A DNA stretch of 64,000 bases from NCBI GenBank assembly GCA_002170885.2, contig NHHR02000013.1, forward strand, positions 15,074 to 79,073, read 5' to 3'. The stretch's first letter is position 1; every line of letters begins with the position of its first letter. This DNA comes from Rhizobiales bacterium TMED168 (lineage in GTDB: Bacteria; Pseudomonadota; Alphaproteobacteria; MED-G09). Made by a program: the position numbers and the translations under genes. The notes beneath the pieces were generated by a model. The model saw nothing but the letters and a program-made list of their open reading frames with translations, was not told where the DNA came from and made no database searches. Shown one piece after another: positions 7,722 through 18,473 of this stretch.

Positions 7722-10628
7722 ATGTCAAAACGTTTTCTATTAGCAATCATTTTCATGATTGTACCTTTAACTCATTCAATAACTTCTTATGCTCAGACTC
7801 TTAATACTGGTATTGAAGAAATTCTTGTTACTGCTGAAAGGTCTGAACAAAGTATCCAAGATGTACCTATTGCTGTTTCAGCCTTTGGTGCTGATGCCTT
7901 AGAGCTTCAACAAATTGAAACTTTTAGTGATCTGCAATTTAATATCCCAAGTGTAACATATACCAGAGGTAACTTTACCGGAGGAAGCATGTCAATAAGA
8001 GGGGTAGCATCAGCTGCTGTTGCAGCTTCAGGTGATGGAGCCGTTGCTTATCATCTGGATAGTGTTCCTCTTCCGACTAGAGTTTTTGAGACAGAATTTT
8101 ATGATGTTGAGCGTGTGGAAGTTCTGAGGGGTCCCCAAGGAACATTATATGGTGCAAACGCTACTGCTGGTACTGTAAATATGATTTTTGCGAGGCCAAC
8201 TAATCAAGCTAGCGCAGGCGTAGAATTAGAATATGGAGATTTTAATAGTAAAAAATTAAAACTTGCTATGAATATGCCTTTCTCCGACAGTCTTCGTCTA
8301 AGAGTTTCCGGAATGAGCTTAAGAAGAGATGGCTTTTCTACAAATATGTTCCCCGGTAAAGAAGGTGAAGATATCGATGGTAGAAAAATTTCATCTTATA
8401 GAGCTGTTCTAGAGGCAGACTTAAGTGAAAATACCCTTGCTAGGTTTACTTATATGAATTTTGAAGAAGATGATAACAGAGCACGTGCTGGTCGCCAAAT
8501 GTGTAAAATGACCGAAACTCCTGCTTATGGTTGTAATCCATTTGAATTTGGTCGTGAACAACCTACAGCTGGTTCTGGTCTAAATGGTCTCCTATTAGGG
8601 GCCTCTGGTCTTCAAAGCTTTAGCCCTCTTGATACAGCGCCAAGCAAACCTTTATTTGGAATAAGAGAAACATATCAAGCAATTGATCCGGTTTATAAAG
8701 TTCATGAAAAAGCATATATTTTAGCTATTGAAAATTCCTCTATTGAAAATATAAATGTAAAAGCGAATTTTGCTTATCATGAAAGTGGTATTAAGTCTCA
8801 ACAGGACTATACAAATAATGATGGACGCACAAAATTGTTTAAAGGTACAAATCCATTTTTTCCAAACGGAATACTTCCAATTTCAGGATTTACTGATCCG
8901 AATGGTGGTGGTTCAATGGGTATCTTTGGAGGATCTGTTGGCGGTTATCACGATTTTCCTTTTGCATATGACACATCATACAACGAAAATGAATATAAAT
9001 ATGGTGATATTATCATAAGCTCAGATTTTGATGGAAACATTAACTTTGTTGCAGGTTTCAATATGTTAGAGTCTGAGACTGTAAACCTTTATGATGTTTA
9101 TTTTAATGGCGGTGATGCTGTTGCACTTGCTCCAATATTAAGCGGTGCTCGTTTATATCCATCTCATTATAGAAACTTAACAAATCCATATGAGCTTGAA
9201 CGTAAAGGTCTATTTACACAAGTTTATATAGATGTAAATAAGGATACTAGAATTACTCTTGGCGCAAGATGGAATGAATCTGAAAAAAGAGTTGCTGATG
9301 CCCAGCAATTCTTAAATTCAATTATTCTTGCTGGAGGTGCAAATGTTGGGGATCCTGTTACGGCGTCAGTACAAAGAACAGATCCTAATCTTGGCCTTGT
9401 ATTTGCTGGATTAGCTCCACCTGCACTAGCTCCTATTCCTGCCCCAGGTGAGCAAAGGGCACTTACTGGAAATCCTACTTCATTTACTGAAGAAGAAACA
9501 ACTTATAGAGCAGCTATAGATTGGACACCTAATTTAGAAGCTACTGACTCAACTTTAATTTATGCAAGTATTTCACGAGGTTATCGCCCAGGCCTATTCA
9601 ATCCGCCTGTAGACCCTGTTTTATTTGCAGGTGTTAAAGCTCAGGCTGATCCAGAGTTTATTGATGCATTTGAAGTAGGCATGAAAAATGTTTTAATGGA
9701 TAATCAATTAATAGCTAATCTATCGGCTTTCTATTATGACTACCAGGGTCTTCAAGTATCAAAAATTATTGCACGTACCTCGGTTAATGAAAATATCGAT
9801 GCTGAGATGACAGGTCTTGAAGCTGAATTTGCCTGGTCACCTTCTTCTATACCTGGTTTAAAAATTGATGCACAATTTTCTCTTCTAGAAACTGAAGTTG
9901 CTGGTGGCACTACATCACTTAATCCTCATGACATTACAGGTCGTGGTCTTGGCGATACTCAGGGTTGGGTTCTTAAAGATATTGGTAATGGTTCAACTTG
10001 TGGATTTACTAAAGCTCAACTTCAAGCTGGCATAGCTGGAGGTGTTCTTAATGCAAATCCTGCAGCCGGGGCTTTGGATGTTTATCTTCTTCCAAAGACA
10101 TTATCAGTTAATAATTTTGACTCTGCTGATCCATCTGGAACAGTTGATCCATTAGTACAAATATTTGGAATGGGTGCGTTACCTACACTAGGTAATTGTA
10201 CATCGATGGTTACAAAATTAACTGCTGCCGGTCTGGGTGGCTTTTATGAGGTAGAGTATGATTTAAGTGGTAATGAACTAACAAACGCTCCTAGCGCAAC
10301 CGCCCATATTGGAATCGAATATACTGCAGATTTCACAGAATCAAATTTACAGGTTATTTCTCGTTTAGATTACTATTGGCAAGATTCTATGTGGACTCGT
10401 CTTTATAATAGTTCAAGGGACTCAATTGACTCATGGGATGTTATTAATGCTCAAGTAATAATACAACCAACTGATTCAGGTATGTTTTTCAAAATTTGGG
10501 GACAGAATCTAGCTGATGATGATAACCAAACTGGTGCCTATTTTACTGATCCATCTTCTGGTCAATTTAGAAATGACTTTTATATGGAGCCAAGAATGTA
10601 TGGTATTACATTTGGTGCTAGATTCTAA
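7722..10628 (+). CDS. TonB-dependent outer-membrane receptor
   Basis: A 968-residue receptor with a signal peptide (residues 1-25, ending SYA-Q), a TonB-box-like GIEEILVTAERSE, a plug (IQDVPIAVSAFG, RVEVLRGPQGTLYGANATAGTV) and a long barrel ending YGITFGARF with the terminal Phe needed for outer-membrane assembly. It has no STN domain. The plug resembles that of the preceding receptor, but the barrels differ widely, so the two probably take up different or partly overlapping ligands. Pro/Ala-rich and Gly/Leu-rich loops occur at about 530-590 and 760-830. AGGGGGAGG 10 bp before the ATG is a strong ribosome binding site. Confidence 0.93.
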   Translation: MSKRFLLAIIFMIVPLTHSITSYAQTLNTGIEEILVTAERSEQSIQDVPIAVSAFGADALELQQIETFSDLQFNIPSVTYTRGNFTGGSMSIRGVASAAVAASGDGAVAYHLDSVPLPTRVFETEFYDVERVEVLRGPQGTLYGANATAGTVNMIFARPTNQASAGVELEYGDFNSKKLKLAMNMPFSDSLRLRVSGMSLRRDGFSTNMFPGKEGEDIDGRKISSYRAVLEADLSENTLARFTYMNFEEDDNRARAGRQMCKMTETPAYGCNPFEFGREQPTAGSGLNGLLLGASGLQSFSPLDTAPSKPLFGIRETYQAIDPVYKVHEKAYILAIENSSIENINVKANFAYHESGIKSQQDYTNNDGRTKLFKGTNPFFPNGILPISGFTDPNGGGSMGIFGGSVGGYHDFPFAYDTSYNENEYKYGDIIISSDFDGNINFVAGFNMLESETVNLYDVYFNGGDAVALAPILSGARLYPSHYRNLTNPYELERKGLFTQVYIDVNKDTRITLGARWNESEKRVADAQQFLNSIILAGGANVGDPVTASVQRTDPNLGLVFAGLAPPALAPIPAPGEQRALTGNPTSFTEEETTYRAAIDWTPNLEATDSTLIYASISRGYRPGLFNPPVDPVLFAGVKAQADPEFIDAFEVGMKNVLMDNQLIANLSAFYYDYQGLQVSKIIARTSVNENIDAEMTGLEAEFAWSPSSIPGLKIDAQFSLLETEVAGGTTSLNPHDITGRGLGDTQGWVLKDIGNGSTCGFTKAQLQAGIAGGVLNANPAAGALDVYLLPKTLSVNNFDSADPSGTVDPLVQIFGMGALPTLGNCTSMVTKLTAAGLGGFYEVEYDLSGNELTNAPSATAHIGIEYTADFTESNLQVISRLDYYWQDSMWTRLYNSSRDSIDSWDVINAQVIIQPTDSGMFFKIWGQNLADDDNQTGAYFTDPSSGQFRNDFYMEPRMYGITFGARF

Positions 10629-10652
10629 TACTTAACAGTCATACGATTAATT

Positions 10653-10681
10653 AAGCGCGGTTTTTTAAATCGCGCTTTTTT
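10653..10681 (+). terminator. intrinsic terminator after second TonB receptor
   Basis: A perfect 7-bp stem AAGCGCG / CGCGCTT with an 11-base loop, followed by six Ts, 24 bp after the receptor stop codon. The T run touches the end of the convergent ABC ATPase gene. Confidence 0.85.
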
Positions 10682-11621
10682 ATTTTTTAGAAGTCATTGA
10701 CAGAAAAACCGTTTCCAATGAAGCACCAGATACAGAAAAATCCTTCACAATTAAACCTACTTCTTCTGCTTTTTTTAAAATATCTCTTGATGTTTCTTGC
10801 TTTGGATTATAGCTAATTGAAATATTACCTTCCTCATCGATAATACCTCCAATTTTATCTATCGCAGACTTTTCTGTAAAATCTTTTGCTAAAGTAAGAG
10901 TAATATTCTTTGAGTCTGCATCGCTAAGAATTTCTTTTGTCGGAGCACACCTTATTATTTCACCATGATTAACAATTGCAATTGTATCACAAAGCTCCTC
11001 AGCTTCTTCAAGATAGTGAGTTGTTAAAATAATGGTTGTCCCATGATCATTTAATTTTTTAATGTAAGCCCACAACTGTTGACGAAGCTCTATATCAACA
11101 CCAGCAGTTGGTTCATCTAAAATTAATATTGGTGGCCTATGCACCATTGATTTTGCTACTAAAAGCCTTCTCTTCATTCCACCAGATAATGTTCTAGTAT
11201 ATGCATCAGCTTTATCCTCGAGATCAAGAGTCTTTAATAAAAAATCAACATTTCTATCTTTAGGAAGTACACCATACATTCCAGCTTGCTGATGAAGAGT
11301 TTCCTTAGGGGAAAAAAATGGATCAACATAAATTTCTTGAGGAACAACTCCGAGTGAAGCACGAACAGAACGAGGATTTTTATCTAAATCAAAACCCCAA
11401 ACAATAGCCTTACCAGAAGTTTTTAATGATAATCCTGCTAAAATATTTATAAAAGTTGATTTCCCGGCTCCGTTAGGTCCTAAAAGTCCAAACATAGAGC
11501 CTCTTGGTATTTTTAAATTTATAGAATTTAATGCTACCAGATCTTCTTTTTTATTATTCTTGTAGATTTTGGTTAAATCATTTATTTCAATTGCATTATC
11601 TGGAAGATTACTATTTTTCAT
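10680..11621 (-). CDS. ABC transporter ATP-binding protein (DrrA/ABC-2 type)
   Basis: A 313-residue ATPase with Walker A GPNGAGKST near residue 50, Q-loop VVPQE, signature LSGGMKRRL, Walker B ILILDEPTAGVD and switch His in TTHYLEEAEELC. The extra C-terminal domain of about 80 residues and the GVVPQEIYVD segment match exporters of the ABC-2 (DrrA/NatA/CcmA-like) group. No permease gene is next to it, so the partner must lie elsewhere. It is a single minus-strand gene between a convergent receptor and the divergent polA. The transported substrate cannot be predicted. Confidence 0.88.
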   Translation of the reverse strand: MKNSNLPDNAIEINDLTKIYKNNKKEDLVALNSINLKIPRGSMFGLLGPNGAGKSTFINILAGLSLKTSGKAIVWGFDLDKNPRSVRASLGVVPQEIYVDPFFSPKETLHQQAGMYGVLPKDRNVDFLLKTLDLEDKADAYTRTLSGGMKRRLLVAKSMVHRPPILILDEPTAGVDIELRQQLWAYIKKLNDHGTTIILTTHYLEEAEELCDTIAIVNHGEIIRCAPTKEILSDADSKNITLTLAKDFTEKSAIDKIGGIIDEEGNISISYNPKQETSRDILKKAEEVGLIVKDFSVSGASLETVFLSMTSKK

Positions 11622-11704
11622 ATCTCTCTTTGTATTTTTATCGTAATGTATACTTAAATAAAACAGAATAGTCGACTAACTATATTACAATAAAATGAAA
11701 AGAT

Positions 11705-14503
11705 ATGAATGATAAAAAAAAACATATATATTTAGTTGATGGCTCGACATACATTTTTAGAGCATATCATGCCCTGCCCCCTTTAACTCGAAAATCAGAT
11801 GGTTTCCCTGTAGGCGCCATTTCTGGTTTTTGTAATATGCTTGATAAATTAATAAAAGATGAAAAAGAAAAAAATAATTTAACTCATTTATTAGTTATTT
11901 TTGACGCCTCTGGTAAAACCTTTAGGAATGATATCTTTCCAGAATATAAAGCAAATAGATCCAGTCCGCCTGAAGATTTAATTCCTCAATTTCCCGTGAT
12001 CAGAAAGGCAACTGATGCATTTAACGTTCCGCACGTTGAAATGTTAGGTTATGAAGCAGATGATTTAATTGCTAGTTATGCTAAGGCAGCAATAAATCAA
12101 GATATGAAAGTCACAATTGTTTCTTCAGATAAAGATCTAATGCAACTTGTGAAAAAGAATATCAGTATGCTTGATACGATGAAAAATCGTCTAATAAAAG
12201 AAAACGAAGTTTTTGAAAAGTTCGGTGTCAAACCTAATAGAGTAATTGATGTCCAATCTTTAGCTGGTGACTCAGTAGATAATATCCCTGGTGTTCCAGG
12301 AATAGGGATTAAAACAGCGTCACTATTAATTAATGAATATGGTGATTTAGATAATCTTTTAGAAAAATCTTCAAATATTAAACAAAATAAAAGACGAGAG
12401 AGCTTAATTGAATTTGCTGACCAAGCTAGGCTCAGCAGAGAGTTAGTTACCTTAAAAGAAGATATAGAGTTACCAATTCCAATTGAAAATATTAAAATTC
12501 AATCAGTTGAACCCATCAAACTAATTTCTTTTTTAAAAGGAATGGAATTTAAAACTTTAACAGAAAAAAAGGCTAGAGAATTTAGTTTAACTTTAGATGA
12601 AATAAAAACTGAAAATTTAAAATTAGATTTTAAAAATGAAAAAGAAAAAAGTATCAATTTAAAGAATGAGATTGATATTAATAAATTTAATTATGAAAAA
12701 TATTCAGTAGTTCAAGATCTAAAAGAACTAGAAGATTGGAAAAAGAATATTGATGAAAAAGGTTATGTTGCAGTTGATACTGAGACAGACTCTTTAAATG
12801 CTATAGAAGCTAATTTAGTCGGTTTTTCTATGGCTACAGATATTAATAATGCGTGCTATATACCTCTTAAGCATGATGATTCAAAGAAGCAAATCAACTT
12901 TGAGGATGCCATTTCCATTTTAAAATCTATAGCTGAAGATAAAAGCATTACAAAAATTTTTCATAATAAGAAATACGATGCATTAGTCTTAGATAAATAT
13001 GGAATAAAAGTAAATTCATACGAAGATACTATGTTGATTTCATACTCCCTGGGCTCTGGAGGAACAAGGCATGGCCTTGATAATCTTGCAAAAAACTATT
13101 TATCGCATTCCGCGTTATCATACAAAGATATTGTAGGTACAGGTAAAAATCAAAAAAGTTTTAACGAAATAGATATTTATGAAGCTACACGCTATGCTGC
13201 AGAGGATGCAGATATTACATTTAGATTATGGAAGCTTTTGAAGCCCATGTTAGCACTTGAGAAAACTTCTTCAGTTTATGAGGCTATTGAAAGACCTCTG
13301 GCAAGTATTATTATGAATATGGAAAAAAATGGTGTTTGCATTGACGAGAGTATTTTAAAGAAACTTTCCATAAAATTTGAAAATGATATTAGTAAAATTG
13401 AAAATGAATGTTTCAAAATTGTTGGTAATGAATTTAATTTAGGTTCACCAAAGCAAATAGGCGAAATACTTTTTGATAAATTAAAAATTAAAGGTGGAAA
13501 AAAAACTCCTTCTGGAGCATGGTCAACAGATGCTGAAACTTTAAATTTTTTAGCCTCCTCTGGAAATACTCTCCCAAGACTCCTTCTTGAGTGGAGAGGT
13601 CTATCTAAATTAAAATCTACTTATACCGATGCGCTTCCTACTTTCGTTAATAAAAAAACTAAAAGAATACACACATCATATTCAATGTCATCAACATCAA
13701 CAGGAAGGTTATCATCATCAGATCCCAACTTACAAAATATTCCAATAAAAAATAGCGAGGGAAGGATGATAAGAAGTGCCTTCATCGCTGATAAAGGTTA
13801 TTCATTGATTAGTGCAGATTATAGTCAAATTGAGTTAAGAATTATTGCGCACATTTCTGATGATCATAATCTAAAAGATGCTTTTAGAAACGATATTGAT
13901 ATTCACTCTTTAACGGCTTCTGAGGTATTTGGTATTCCTCTAAAAAATATGGATCAAGATACAAGAAGAAAGGCAAAAGCAATTAATTTTGGTATAATTT
14001 ATGGAATTTCAGCTTTTGGTTTGTCCAATCAACTTGATATTTCTAGATCAGAAGCTTCTGATTATATTCGTTCCTATTTTGAAAAATTTCCTTCAATAAA
14101 AGATTACATGGAAACCACAAAAGAGTTTGCTAAAGAGAATGGATATGTAAAAACACTTTTTGGAAGAAAATGTATTATTGATGAGTCGATAAATAGAGGA
14201 CCGGGTGGTAAAGCCTTTATGGAAAGAGCTGCTATTAATGCACCTATTCAAGGTACTGCAGCGGATATAATAAAAAGAGCTATGATAAAAATTCCAAAGT
14301 GTTTTGAGAAAGAAAATTTAAAAACAAAAATGATAATGCAAGTTCATGATGAACTTATTTTTGAAACAAAAGATGGTGAAATTGAAAAAACCCTTGCTAT
14401 TGTTATTAAAGAAATGTCTGAAGCTCATAGACCTGTAGTAGACCTATCAGTTGATTTAAAAGTAGAGGCAGCATTTGGAAAAAATTGGGATCAAGCACAT
14501 TAA
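11705..14503 (+). CDS. polA: DNA polymerase I
   Basis: A 932-residue three-domain family A polymerase. The 5'-3' exonuclease domain (about 1-290; VDGSTYIFRAYHALPP, GYEADDLIASYA, VSSDKDLMQLV, GIKTASLL) is followed by a 3'-5' exonuclease domain at about 340-520 and the polymerase domain. The proofreading motif VDTETDSLN keeps the catalytic Asp and Glu near residues 358-360, so proofreading should work. Polymerase motifs A (DYSQIELRI), B (RRKAKAINFGIIYG) and C (QVHDELIFE) are intact. The protein processes Okazaki fragments and fills repair gaps. The gene faces pckA with only 6 bp between stops. Confidence 0.98.
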   Translation: MNDKKKHIYLVDGSTYIFRAYHALPPLTRKSDGFPVGAISGFCNMLDKLIKDEKEKNNLTHLLVIFDASGKTFRNDIFPEYKANRSSPPEDLIPQFPVIRKATDAFNVPHVEMLGYEADDLIASYAKAAINQDMKVTIVSSDKDLMQLVKKNISMLDTMKNRLIKENEVFEKFGVKPNRVIDVQSLAGDSVDNIPGVPGIGIKTASLLINEYGDLDNLLEKSSNIKQNKRRESLIEFADQARLSRELVTLKEDIELPIPIENIKIQSVEPIKLISFLKGMEFKTLTEKKAREFSLTLDEIKTENLKLDFKNEKEKSINLKNEIDINKFNYEKYSVVQDLKELEDWKKNIDEKGYVAVDTETDSLNAIEANLVGFSMATDINNACYIPLKHDDSKKQINFEDAISILKSIAEDKSITKIFHNKKYDALVLDKYGIKVNSYEDTMLISYSLGSGGTRHGLDNLAKNYLSHSALSYKDIVGTGKNQKSFNEIDIYEATRYAAEDADITFRLWKLLKPMLALEKTSSVYEAIERPLASIIMNMEKNGVCIDESILKKLSIKFENDISKIENECFKIVGNEFNLGSPKQIGEILFDKLKIKGGKKTPSGAWSTDAETLNFLASSGNTLPRLLLEWRGLSKLKSTYTDALPTFVNKKTKRIHTSYSMSSTSTGRLSSSDPNLQNIPIKNSEGRMIRSAFIADKGYSLISADYSQIELRIIAHISDDHNLKDAFRNDIDIHSLTASEVFGIPLKNMDQDTRRKAKAINFGIIYGISAFGLSNQLDISRSEASDYIRSYFEKFPSIKDYMETTKEFAKENGYVKTLFGRKCIIDESINRGPGGKAFMERAAINAPIQGTAADIIKRAMIKIPKCFEKENLKTKMIMQVHDELIFETKDGEIEKTLAIVIKEMSEAHRPVVDLSVDLKVEAAFGKNWDQAH

Positions 14504-14509
14504 AGGTAT

Positions 14510-16114
14510 TTAAGGTATCTTCGGTGCTGCTTCTAAAATATCGTGGTCAACATGGTCCCTAAAAGAAGAAAAATTTTCTGAAAACATTTGAACTAATTTC
14601 TTAGCTTGTGAATCATAGTTTTCACAATTTTTCCATGTATTTCTTGGAACAAGTATATTTTCATCAACATCTTTAACATATAGAGGTACTTGAAAGCCAA
14701 AAAAATCATCTATACGCATTTCTGAGTTATTTAGAGTGCCATCAAGTGCAGCTGTTAATAATGCCCTCGTAGCTTTAATAGGCATTCTGCTTCCATCACC
14801 AACTGGTCCTCCTGACCATCCTGTATTAACTAGCCAGCAATTTACATCATATTTAAAAATAAGGTCTTTTAATAAATTACCATATTCAGATGGATGTCTT
14901 GGCATAAAAGGTGCCCCAAAGCAGGCTGAAAAAGTGGCTTCGGGTTCATCAACACCTTTCTCTGTGCCAGCTACCTTAGCTGTATAACCAGATAAAAAAT
15001 GATACATTGTTTGGGATGCTGATAATTTTGCAATCGGAGGTAAAACTCCAAAAGCATCGCAAGTTAAAAGAATTATATTTTTTGGAATAGGTCCTCTCCC
15101 AGTTTCACTAGAATTGGGTATAAAAGATAGAGGATAGGCACCTCGAGTATTCTCCGCCAAACTATCATCATTTAGATCTAGTTCACCTGTCTTTTCATCC
15201 ATGACAACATTCTCAAGAATCGTCCCTTTTTGCTTTGTAGTTTCATAAATTTCTGGTTCAGCTTCTTTTGATAATCTAATCATTTTAGCGTAACAACCAC
15301 CTTCAAAATTAAAAACTCCATTTTCAGACCATCCATGCTCATCATCACCAATTAAGGTTCTATTGGGATCAGCGGAAAGTGTAGTCTTACCTGTCCCAGA
15401 TAAACCAAAAAAGATAGCTGAATCATTTTCAGAACCAACATTAACAGAACAATGCATTGGCATTACATTTTTAGGAGGAAGAAGAAAATTTAACATTGTA
15501 AAAACTGATTTTTTAATTTCACCTGCATATGAAGTCCCAGCAATAAGTACAATTTTCTTATCAAAATTTACAGCAATTATTGTTTCGGATCTTGATCCAT
15601 GCCTTTCAGGGTTAGCCTTGAAGCTAGGAATATCTATAATTATAAATTCAGGATCAAAATTATGTTTTTCTTCATCCTTCACTGTTATCAATAGGTTTTG
15701 TATAAATAGTGAATGCCAGGCATATTCTGTATAAACTCTGGTAGGTAATCTGTATTGATGGTCTGCACCGCCAAAAAGATCTTGAATAAACAAATCTTTA
15801 TCTTCTGAGAATTTAATCATATCATTATACAAGGTATCAAAATTATCCTCAGACATTTCTTTGGTATTATCCCACCATATTGAATCCTTATTTTTTGATT
15901 CCTTTACAACAAATTTGTCCTGTGCAGATCTTCCCGTATGGATACCTGTTTTTACAACAATTGCTCCATCCTTGGATAATTTACCTTCACCTCTATCAAG
16001 AATAATTTTGTAAATCTCTTCCTGTCCTAAATTCCAGAAAACATTACCCAAAGATGAAAACCCCTGCGCTTCAGGTCCAGACATAGAAAATTTGTCCCCT
16101 AATTCGTTCACCAT
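14510..16114 (-). CDS. pckA: phosphoenolpyruvate carboxykinase (ATP)
   Basis: A 534-residue ATP-type PEP carboxykinase, which converts oxaloacetate to phosphoenolpyruvate at the start of gluconeogenesis. The kinase-1a P-loop [11 protein letters not shown] is at residues 237-247, the metal-binding GDDEHGW segment at 256-262 and the substrate Arg in [12 protein letters not shown] near 62. The length is normal. It is transcribed away from chvI across a 115-bp intergenic region, an arrangement conserved in alphaproteobacteria, where ChvI/ChvG homologues are known to influence pckA. Regulation by ChvI here is inferred from position. Confidence 0.97.
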   Translation of the reverse strand: MVNELGDKFSMSGPEAQGFSSLGNVFWNLGQEEIYKIILDRGEGKLSKDGAIVVKTGIHTGRSAQDKFVVKESKNKDSIWWDNTKEMSEDNFDTLYNDMIKFSEDKDLFIQDLFGGADHQYRLPTRVYTEYAWHSLFIQNLLITVKDEEKHNFDPEFIIIDIPSFKANPERHGSRSETIIAVNFDKKIVLIAGTSYAGEIKKSVFTMLNFLLPPKNVMPMHCSVNVGSENDSAIFFGLSGTGKTTLSADPNRTLIGDDEHGWSENGVFNFEGGCYAKMIRLSKEAEPEIYETTKQKGTILENVVMDEKTGELDLNDDSLAENTRGAYPLSFIPNSSETGRGPIPKNIILLTCDAFGVLPPIAKLSASQTMYHFLSGYTAKVAGTEKGVDEPEATFSACFGAPFMPRHPSEYGNLLKDLIFKYDVNCWLVNTGWSGGPVGDGSRMPIKATRALLTAALDGTLNNSEMRIDDFFGFQVPLYVKDVDENILVPRNTWKNCENYDSQAKKLVQMFSENFSSFRDHVDHDILEAAPKIP

Positions 16115-16197
16115 TTACCTCACCAGATCAAAAAATTAATTCACACTTATATAAGAATATTGTCAACAATTAATTCTAGGTATTGTATAGTTTAAAA

Positions 16198-16215
16198 AAG
16201 TTAATTAGTTAACTT
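16198..16215. promoter_or_regulatory. inverted repeat upstream of chvI
   Basis: AAGTTAA-TTAG-TTAACTT is a perfect 7-4-7 inverted repeat directly before the GGGAT ribosome binding site of chvI, in the pckA/chvI divergent region. It could be an autoregulatory operator or a small RNA hairpin. In AT-rich DNA chance is a real alternative. Confidence 0.3.
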
Positions 16216-16229
16216 AAAAAGGGATAAAA

Positions 16230-16922
16230 ATGACTAATATTTGTTTAATTGATGATGACCAAAATATACTTGCCTCTCTTAGCCTTACATTAAAGTCAGA
16301 GGGCTATAATATAAAAACCTTTTCAGATGGTTTGTCAGGGCTAACATCTCTTCAAAAGGATAGATATGATATTGCAATATTAGATATAAAGATGCCTAGA
16401 TTAGACGGCCTTGAAGTTCTTCAAGAACTTAGACAAACATCTAACCTTCCTGTAGTTTTCTTGACATCAAAGGATGAGGAAATAGATCAGCTCCTGGGTT
16501 TAAAAATGGGTGCTGATGATTATATTACAAAACCATTTTCTCAAAAGTTACTTCTTGAAAGAGTAAAAACTATTCTTAGAAGATCTCAAGCAAATCTATC
16601 TAATGAAAATGTAAATAAAGATGTTATAAAAAGAGGAAAATTAGCTCTTAATATGAATAGATATGAATGTTTTTGGGGTGATATACAATTAAGACTTACT
16701 GTAACAGAATTCCTTTTATTAGAGTGTCTAGCATCTAGACCAGGTCATGTAAAAAGTAGAGATCAACTTATGTCCTCAGCATATGATGATAATATTTATG
16801 TTGATGATAGAACTATAGATAGCCATATAAAAAGATTAAGAAAAAAATTTAAAAGCATTGATAAAAAGTTTAAATCGATTGAAACACTTTACGGTGTTGG
16901 ATATCGTTACATCATTGAATAA
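16230..16922 (+). CDS. chvI: ChvI-type two-component response regulator
   Basis: A 230-residue OmpR/PhoB-type regulator. The receiver domain (about 1-118) has the acidic triad LIDDDQ, phospho-acceptor Asp52 and Lys in [10 protein letters not shown] winged-helix DNA-binding domain follows at about 130-230, ending [10 protein letters not shown]. Its place between divergent pckA and a ChvG-type kinase identifies it as ChvI rather than another PhoB relative. ChvI/ChvG systems respond to acid or envelope stress and carbon status. The stop codon overlaps the next start (TAATG), showing translational coupling to chvG. Confidence 0.92.
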   Translation: MTNICLIDDDQNILASLSLTLKSEGYNIKTFSDGLSGLTSLQKDRYDIAILDIKMPRLDGLEVLQELRQTSNLPVVFLTSKDEEIDQLLGLKMGADDYITKPFSQKLLLERVKTILRRSQANLSNENVNKDVIKRGKLALNMNRYECFWGDIQLRLTVTEFLLLECLASRPGHVKSRDQLMSSAYDDNIYVDDRTIDSHIKRLRKKFKSIDKKFKSIETLYGVGYRYIIE

Positions 16923-18436
16923 TGTTAAGTTTTATAAAAATAGAATCATTAGGCTCAAGAATTATAGCCATTAATTTAATTGGTCTTATTTTGCTTGGTT
17001 TAGGTTTTTTATTTGTTGATAAATCTCAAAATAATTTAATTGAGGCTAGAAAAGAGGCGCTAATTCTTCAGGCAAATCTTATAGCCTTTTCTTTTACTCT
17101 TAATGCGCAATCAGTTAATCAAGAGGTAAACAATATAGATAACCTTTTTTTAAGCAAAAACTGGACCTCTACAAAGATAGCTAGGACGCAAATTTTTAAT
17201 GATAGTCTTCAAAAAATATTTGACTCAAAAGACTTTCAAAAAGAAATTATTCAAGAAAAAGATACTGGACAAAAAAGTTTTTCACACCTTTTCAAAGGAT
17301 TCCAAAGTTTATTTGATAGAGACGCACCTATACTTCCTGAAGAAGGTTATTCAGTAAATGATATCGAAGAGTCCTTTAAAGGAGTAACAACTGCAAATGA
17401 ATATAAATTAAAAAATGGCGGTATAACTGTTCATGTAAGTATCCCTCTAAAAAGAAATAATCTAAAAAAGGAAGTTTTATTGTTATCAACAAATGAAGGT
17501 GACATTGGCAGAATAATAAAAGAGGAAAGACAAAGATTCTTTAGGGCTTTTTTACTTGCCTTATCAGTAAGTTTATTTCTATCAATTTCACTTTCAGGAA
17601 CTATTGCTCGCCCAATCAATAGGTTAGCTAAAGCAGCAAAGGGAGTATCAGATGCAGGAATTGGCGAAATACCTGCAATGGATAATAGAAAGGATGAAAT
17701 AGGGGTTTTAGCAAAATCTGTTAGGAGAATGACTGGTGCGCTTCAAGATAGAGTTAAATCCGTTGAAGCATTTGCAGCAGATGTTGCTCACGAACTTAAG
17801 AATCCATTAACATCGTTGCAAAGTGCAATTGAAACACTGCAAATTTCTAATGAAGAAGCAGAGAGAAAGCAACTTACAAAAATAGCTTTTAAGGACTTAA
17901 AAAGACTTGATAGATTAATTTCAGATATTTCTTCTTCTTCAAGGCTTGAGGTTGAGTTAGCAAAAGGTGAGTTTGAAAAAATTGATATAAGAGATGTTCT
18001 CAATTCAGTCATTGAAGTTACAAATACAAATATTTCAAAAAAACTCAAAATTAATATTGAACTAAATCTTCCAAAGGAAAAAATTGAAGTTCTTGGTATT
18101 GGAGATCGTATTGCTCAAGTATTTTATAATTTAATAGATAATGCATTATCATTTTCTAAACCCGAATCCTCTATTAAAATTAATGCATGGACAACTAAAA
18201 GTGAGGCAATAATTGAAGTAAAAGATCAAGGACCCGGTATACCTAAAGAAAATCTGAGTAAAATTTTTGAAAGATTTTATACTTATCGTCCAAATGAGAA
18301 AAGTTTTGGAAATAATTCAGGTTTAGGGCTATCAATATGCAGACAAATAATAAAATCGTTAAATGGAACAATTATTGCTACCAATAGAGCAAAAGGTGGT
18401 GCTACATTCACCATCATTCTTCCTCTGCAAGGATAA
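16922..18436 (+). CDS. chvG: ChvG-type sensor histidine kinase
   Basis: A 504-residue membrane kinase. The first transmembrane helix is at about 13-33, a periplasmic sensor domain covers about 35-205, the second helix is at 207-227, a HAMP linker runs to about 280, and the H-box DVAHELKNPLTS has His290. N, G1 and G2 boxes (NLIDNALSFS, DQGPGIP, NSGLGLSIC) are complete. In ChvG/ExoS proteins the periplasmic region is inhibited by ExoR; no exoR is in the window. It starts one base inside the chvI stop codon. An EIIA gene follows 37 bp later where hprK is usually found. Confidence 0.9.
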   Translation: MLSFIKIESLGSRIIAINLIGLILLGLGFLFVDKSQNNLIEARKEALILQANLIAFSFTLNAQSVNQEVNNIDNLFLSKNWTSTKIARTQIFNDSLQKIFDSKDFQKEIIQEKDTGQKSFSHLFKGFQSLFDRDAPILPEEGYSVNDIEESFKGVTTANEYKLKNGGITVHVSIPLKRNNLKKEVLLLSTNEGDIGRIIKEERQRFFRAFLLALSVSLFLSISLSGTIARPINRLAKAAKGVSDAGIGEIPAMDNRKDEIGVLAKSVRRMTGALQDRVKSVEAFAADVAHELKNPLTSLQSAIETLQISNEEAERKQLTKIAFKDLKRLDRLISDISSSSRLEVELAKGEFEKIDIRDVLNSVIEVTNTNISKKLKINIELNLPKEKIEVLGIGDRIAQVFYNLIDNALSFSKPESSIKINAWTTKSEAIIEVKDQGPGIPKENLSKIFERFYTYRPNEKSFGNNSGLGLSICRQIIKSLNGTIIATNRAKGGATFTIILPLQG

Positions 18437-18473
18437 TTATTTTATTTAACAGTAAAATTAAGGAAATTTAGTA

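Noticed and set aside
14736..15734. Two open frames on the plus strand inside pckA
   Set aside because: pckA has full-length family motifs on the minus strand; these frames are compositional shadows.
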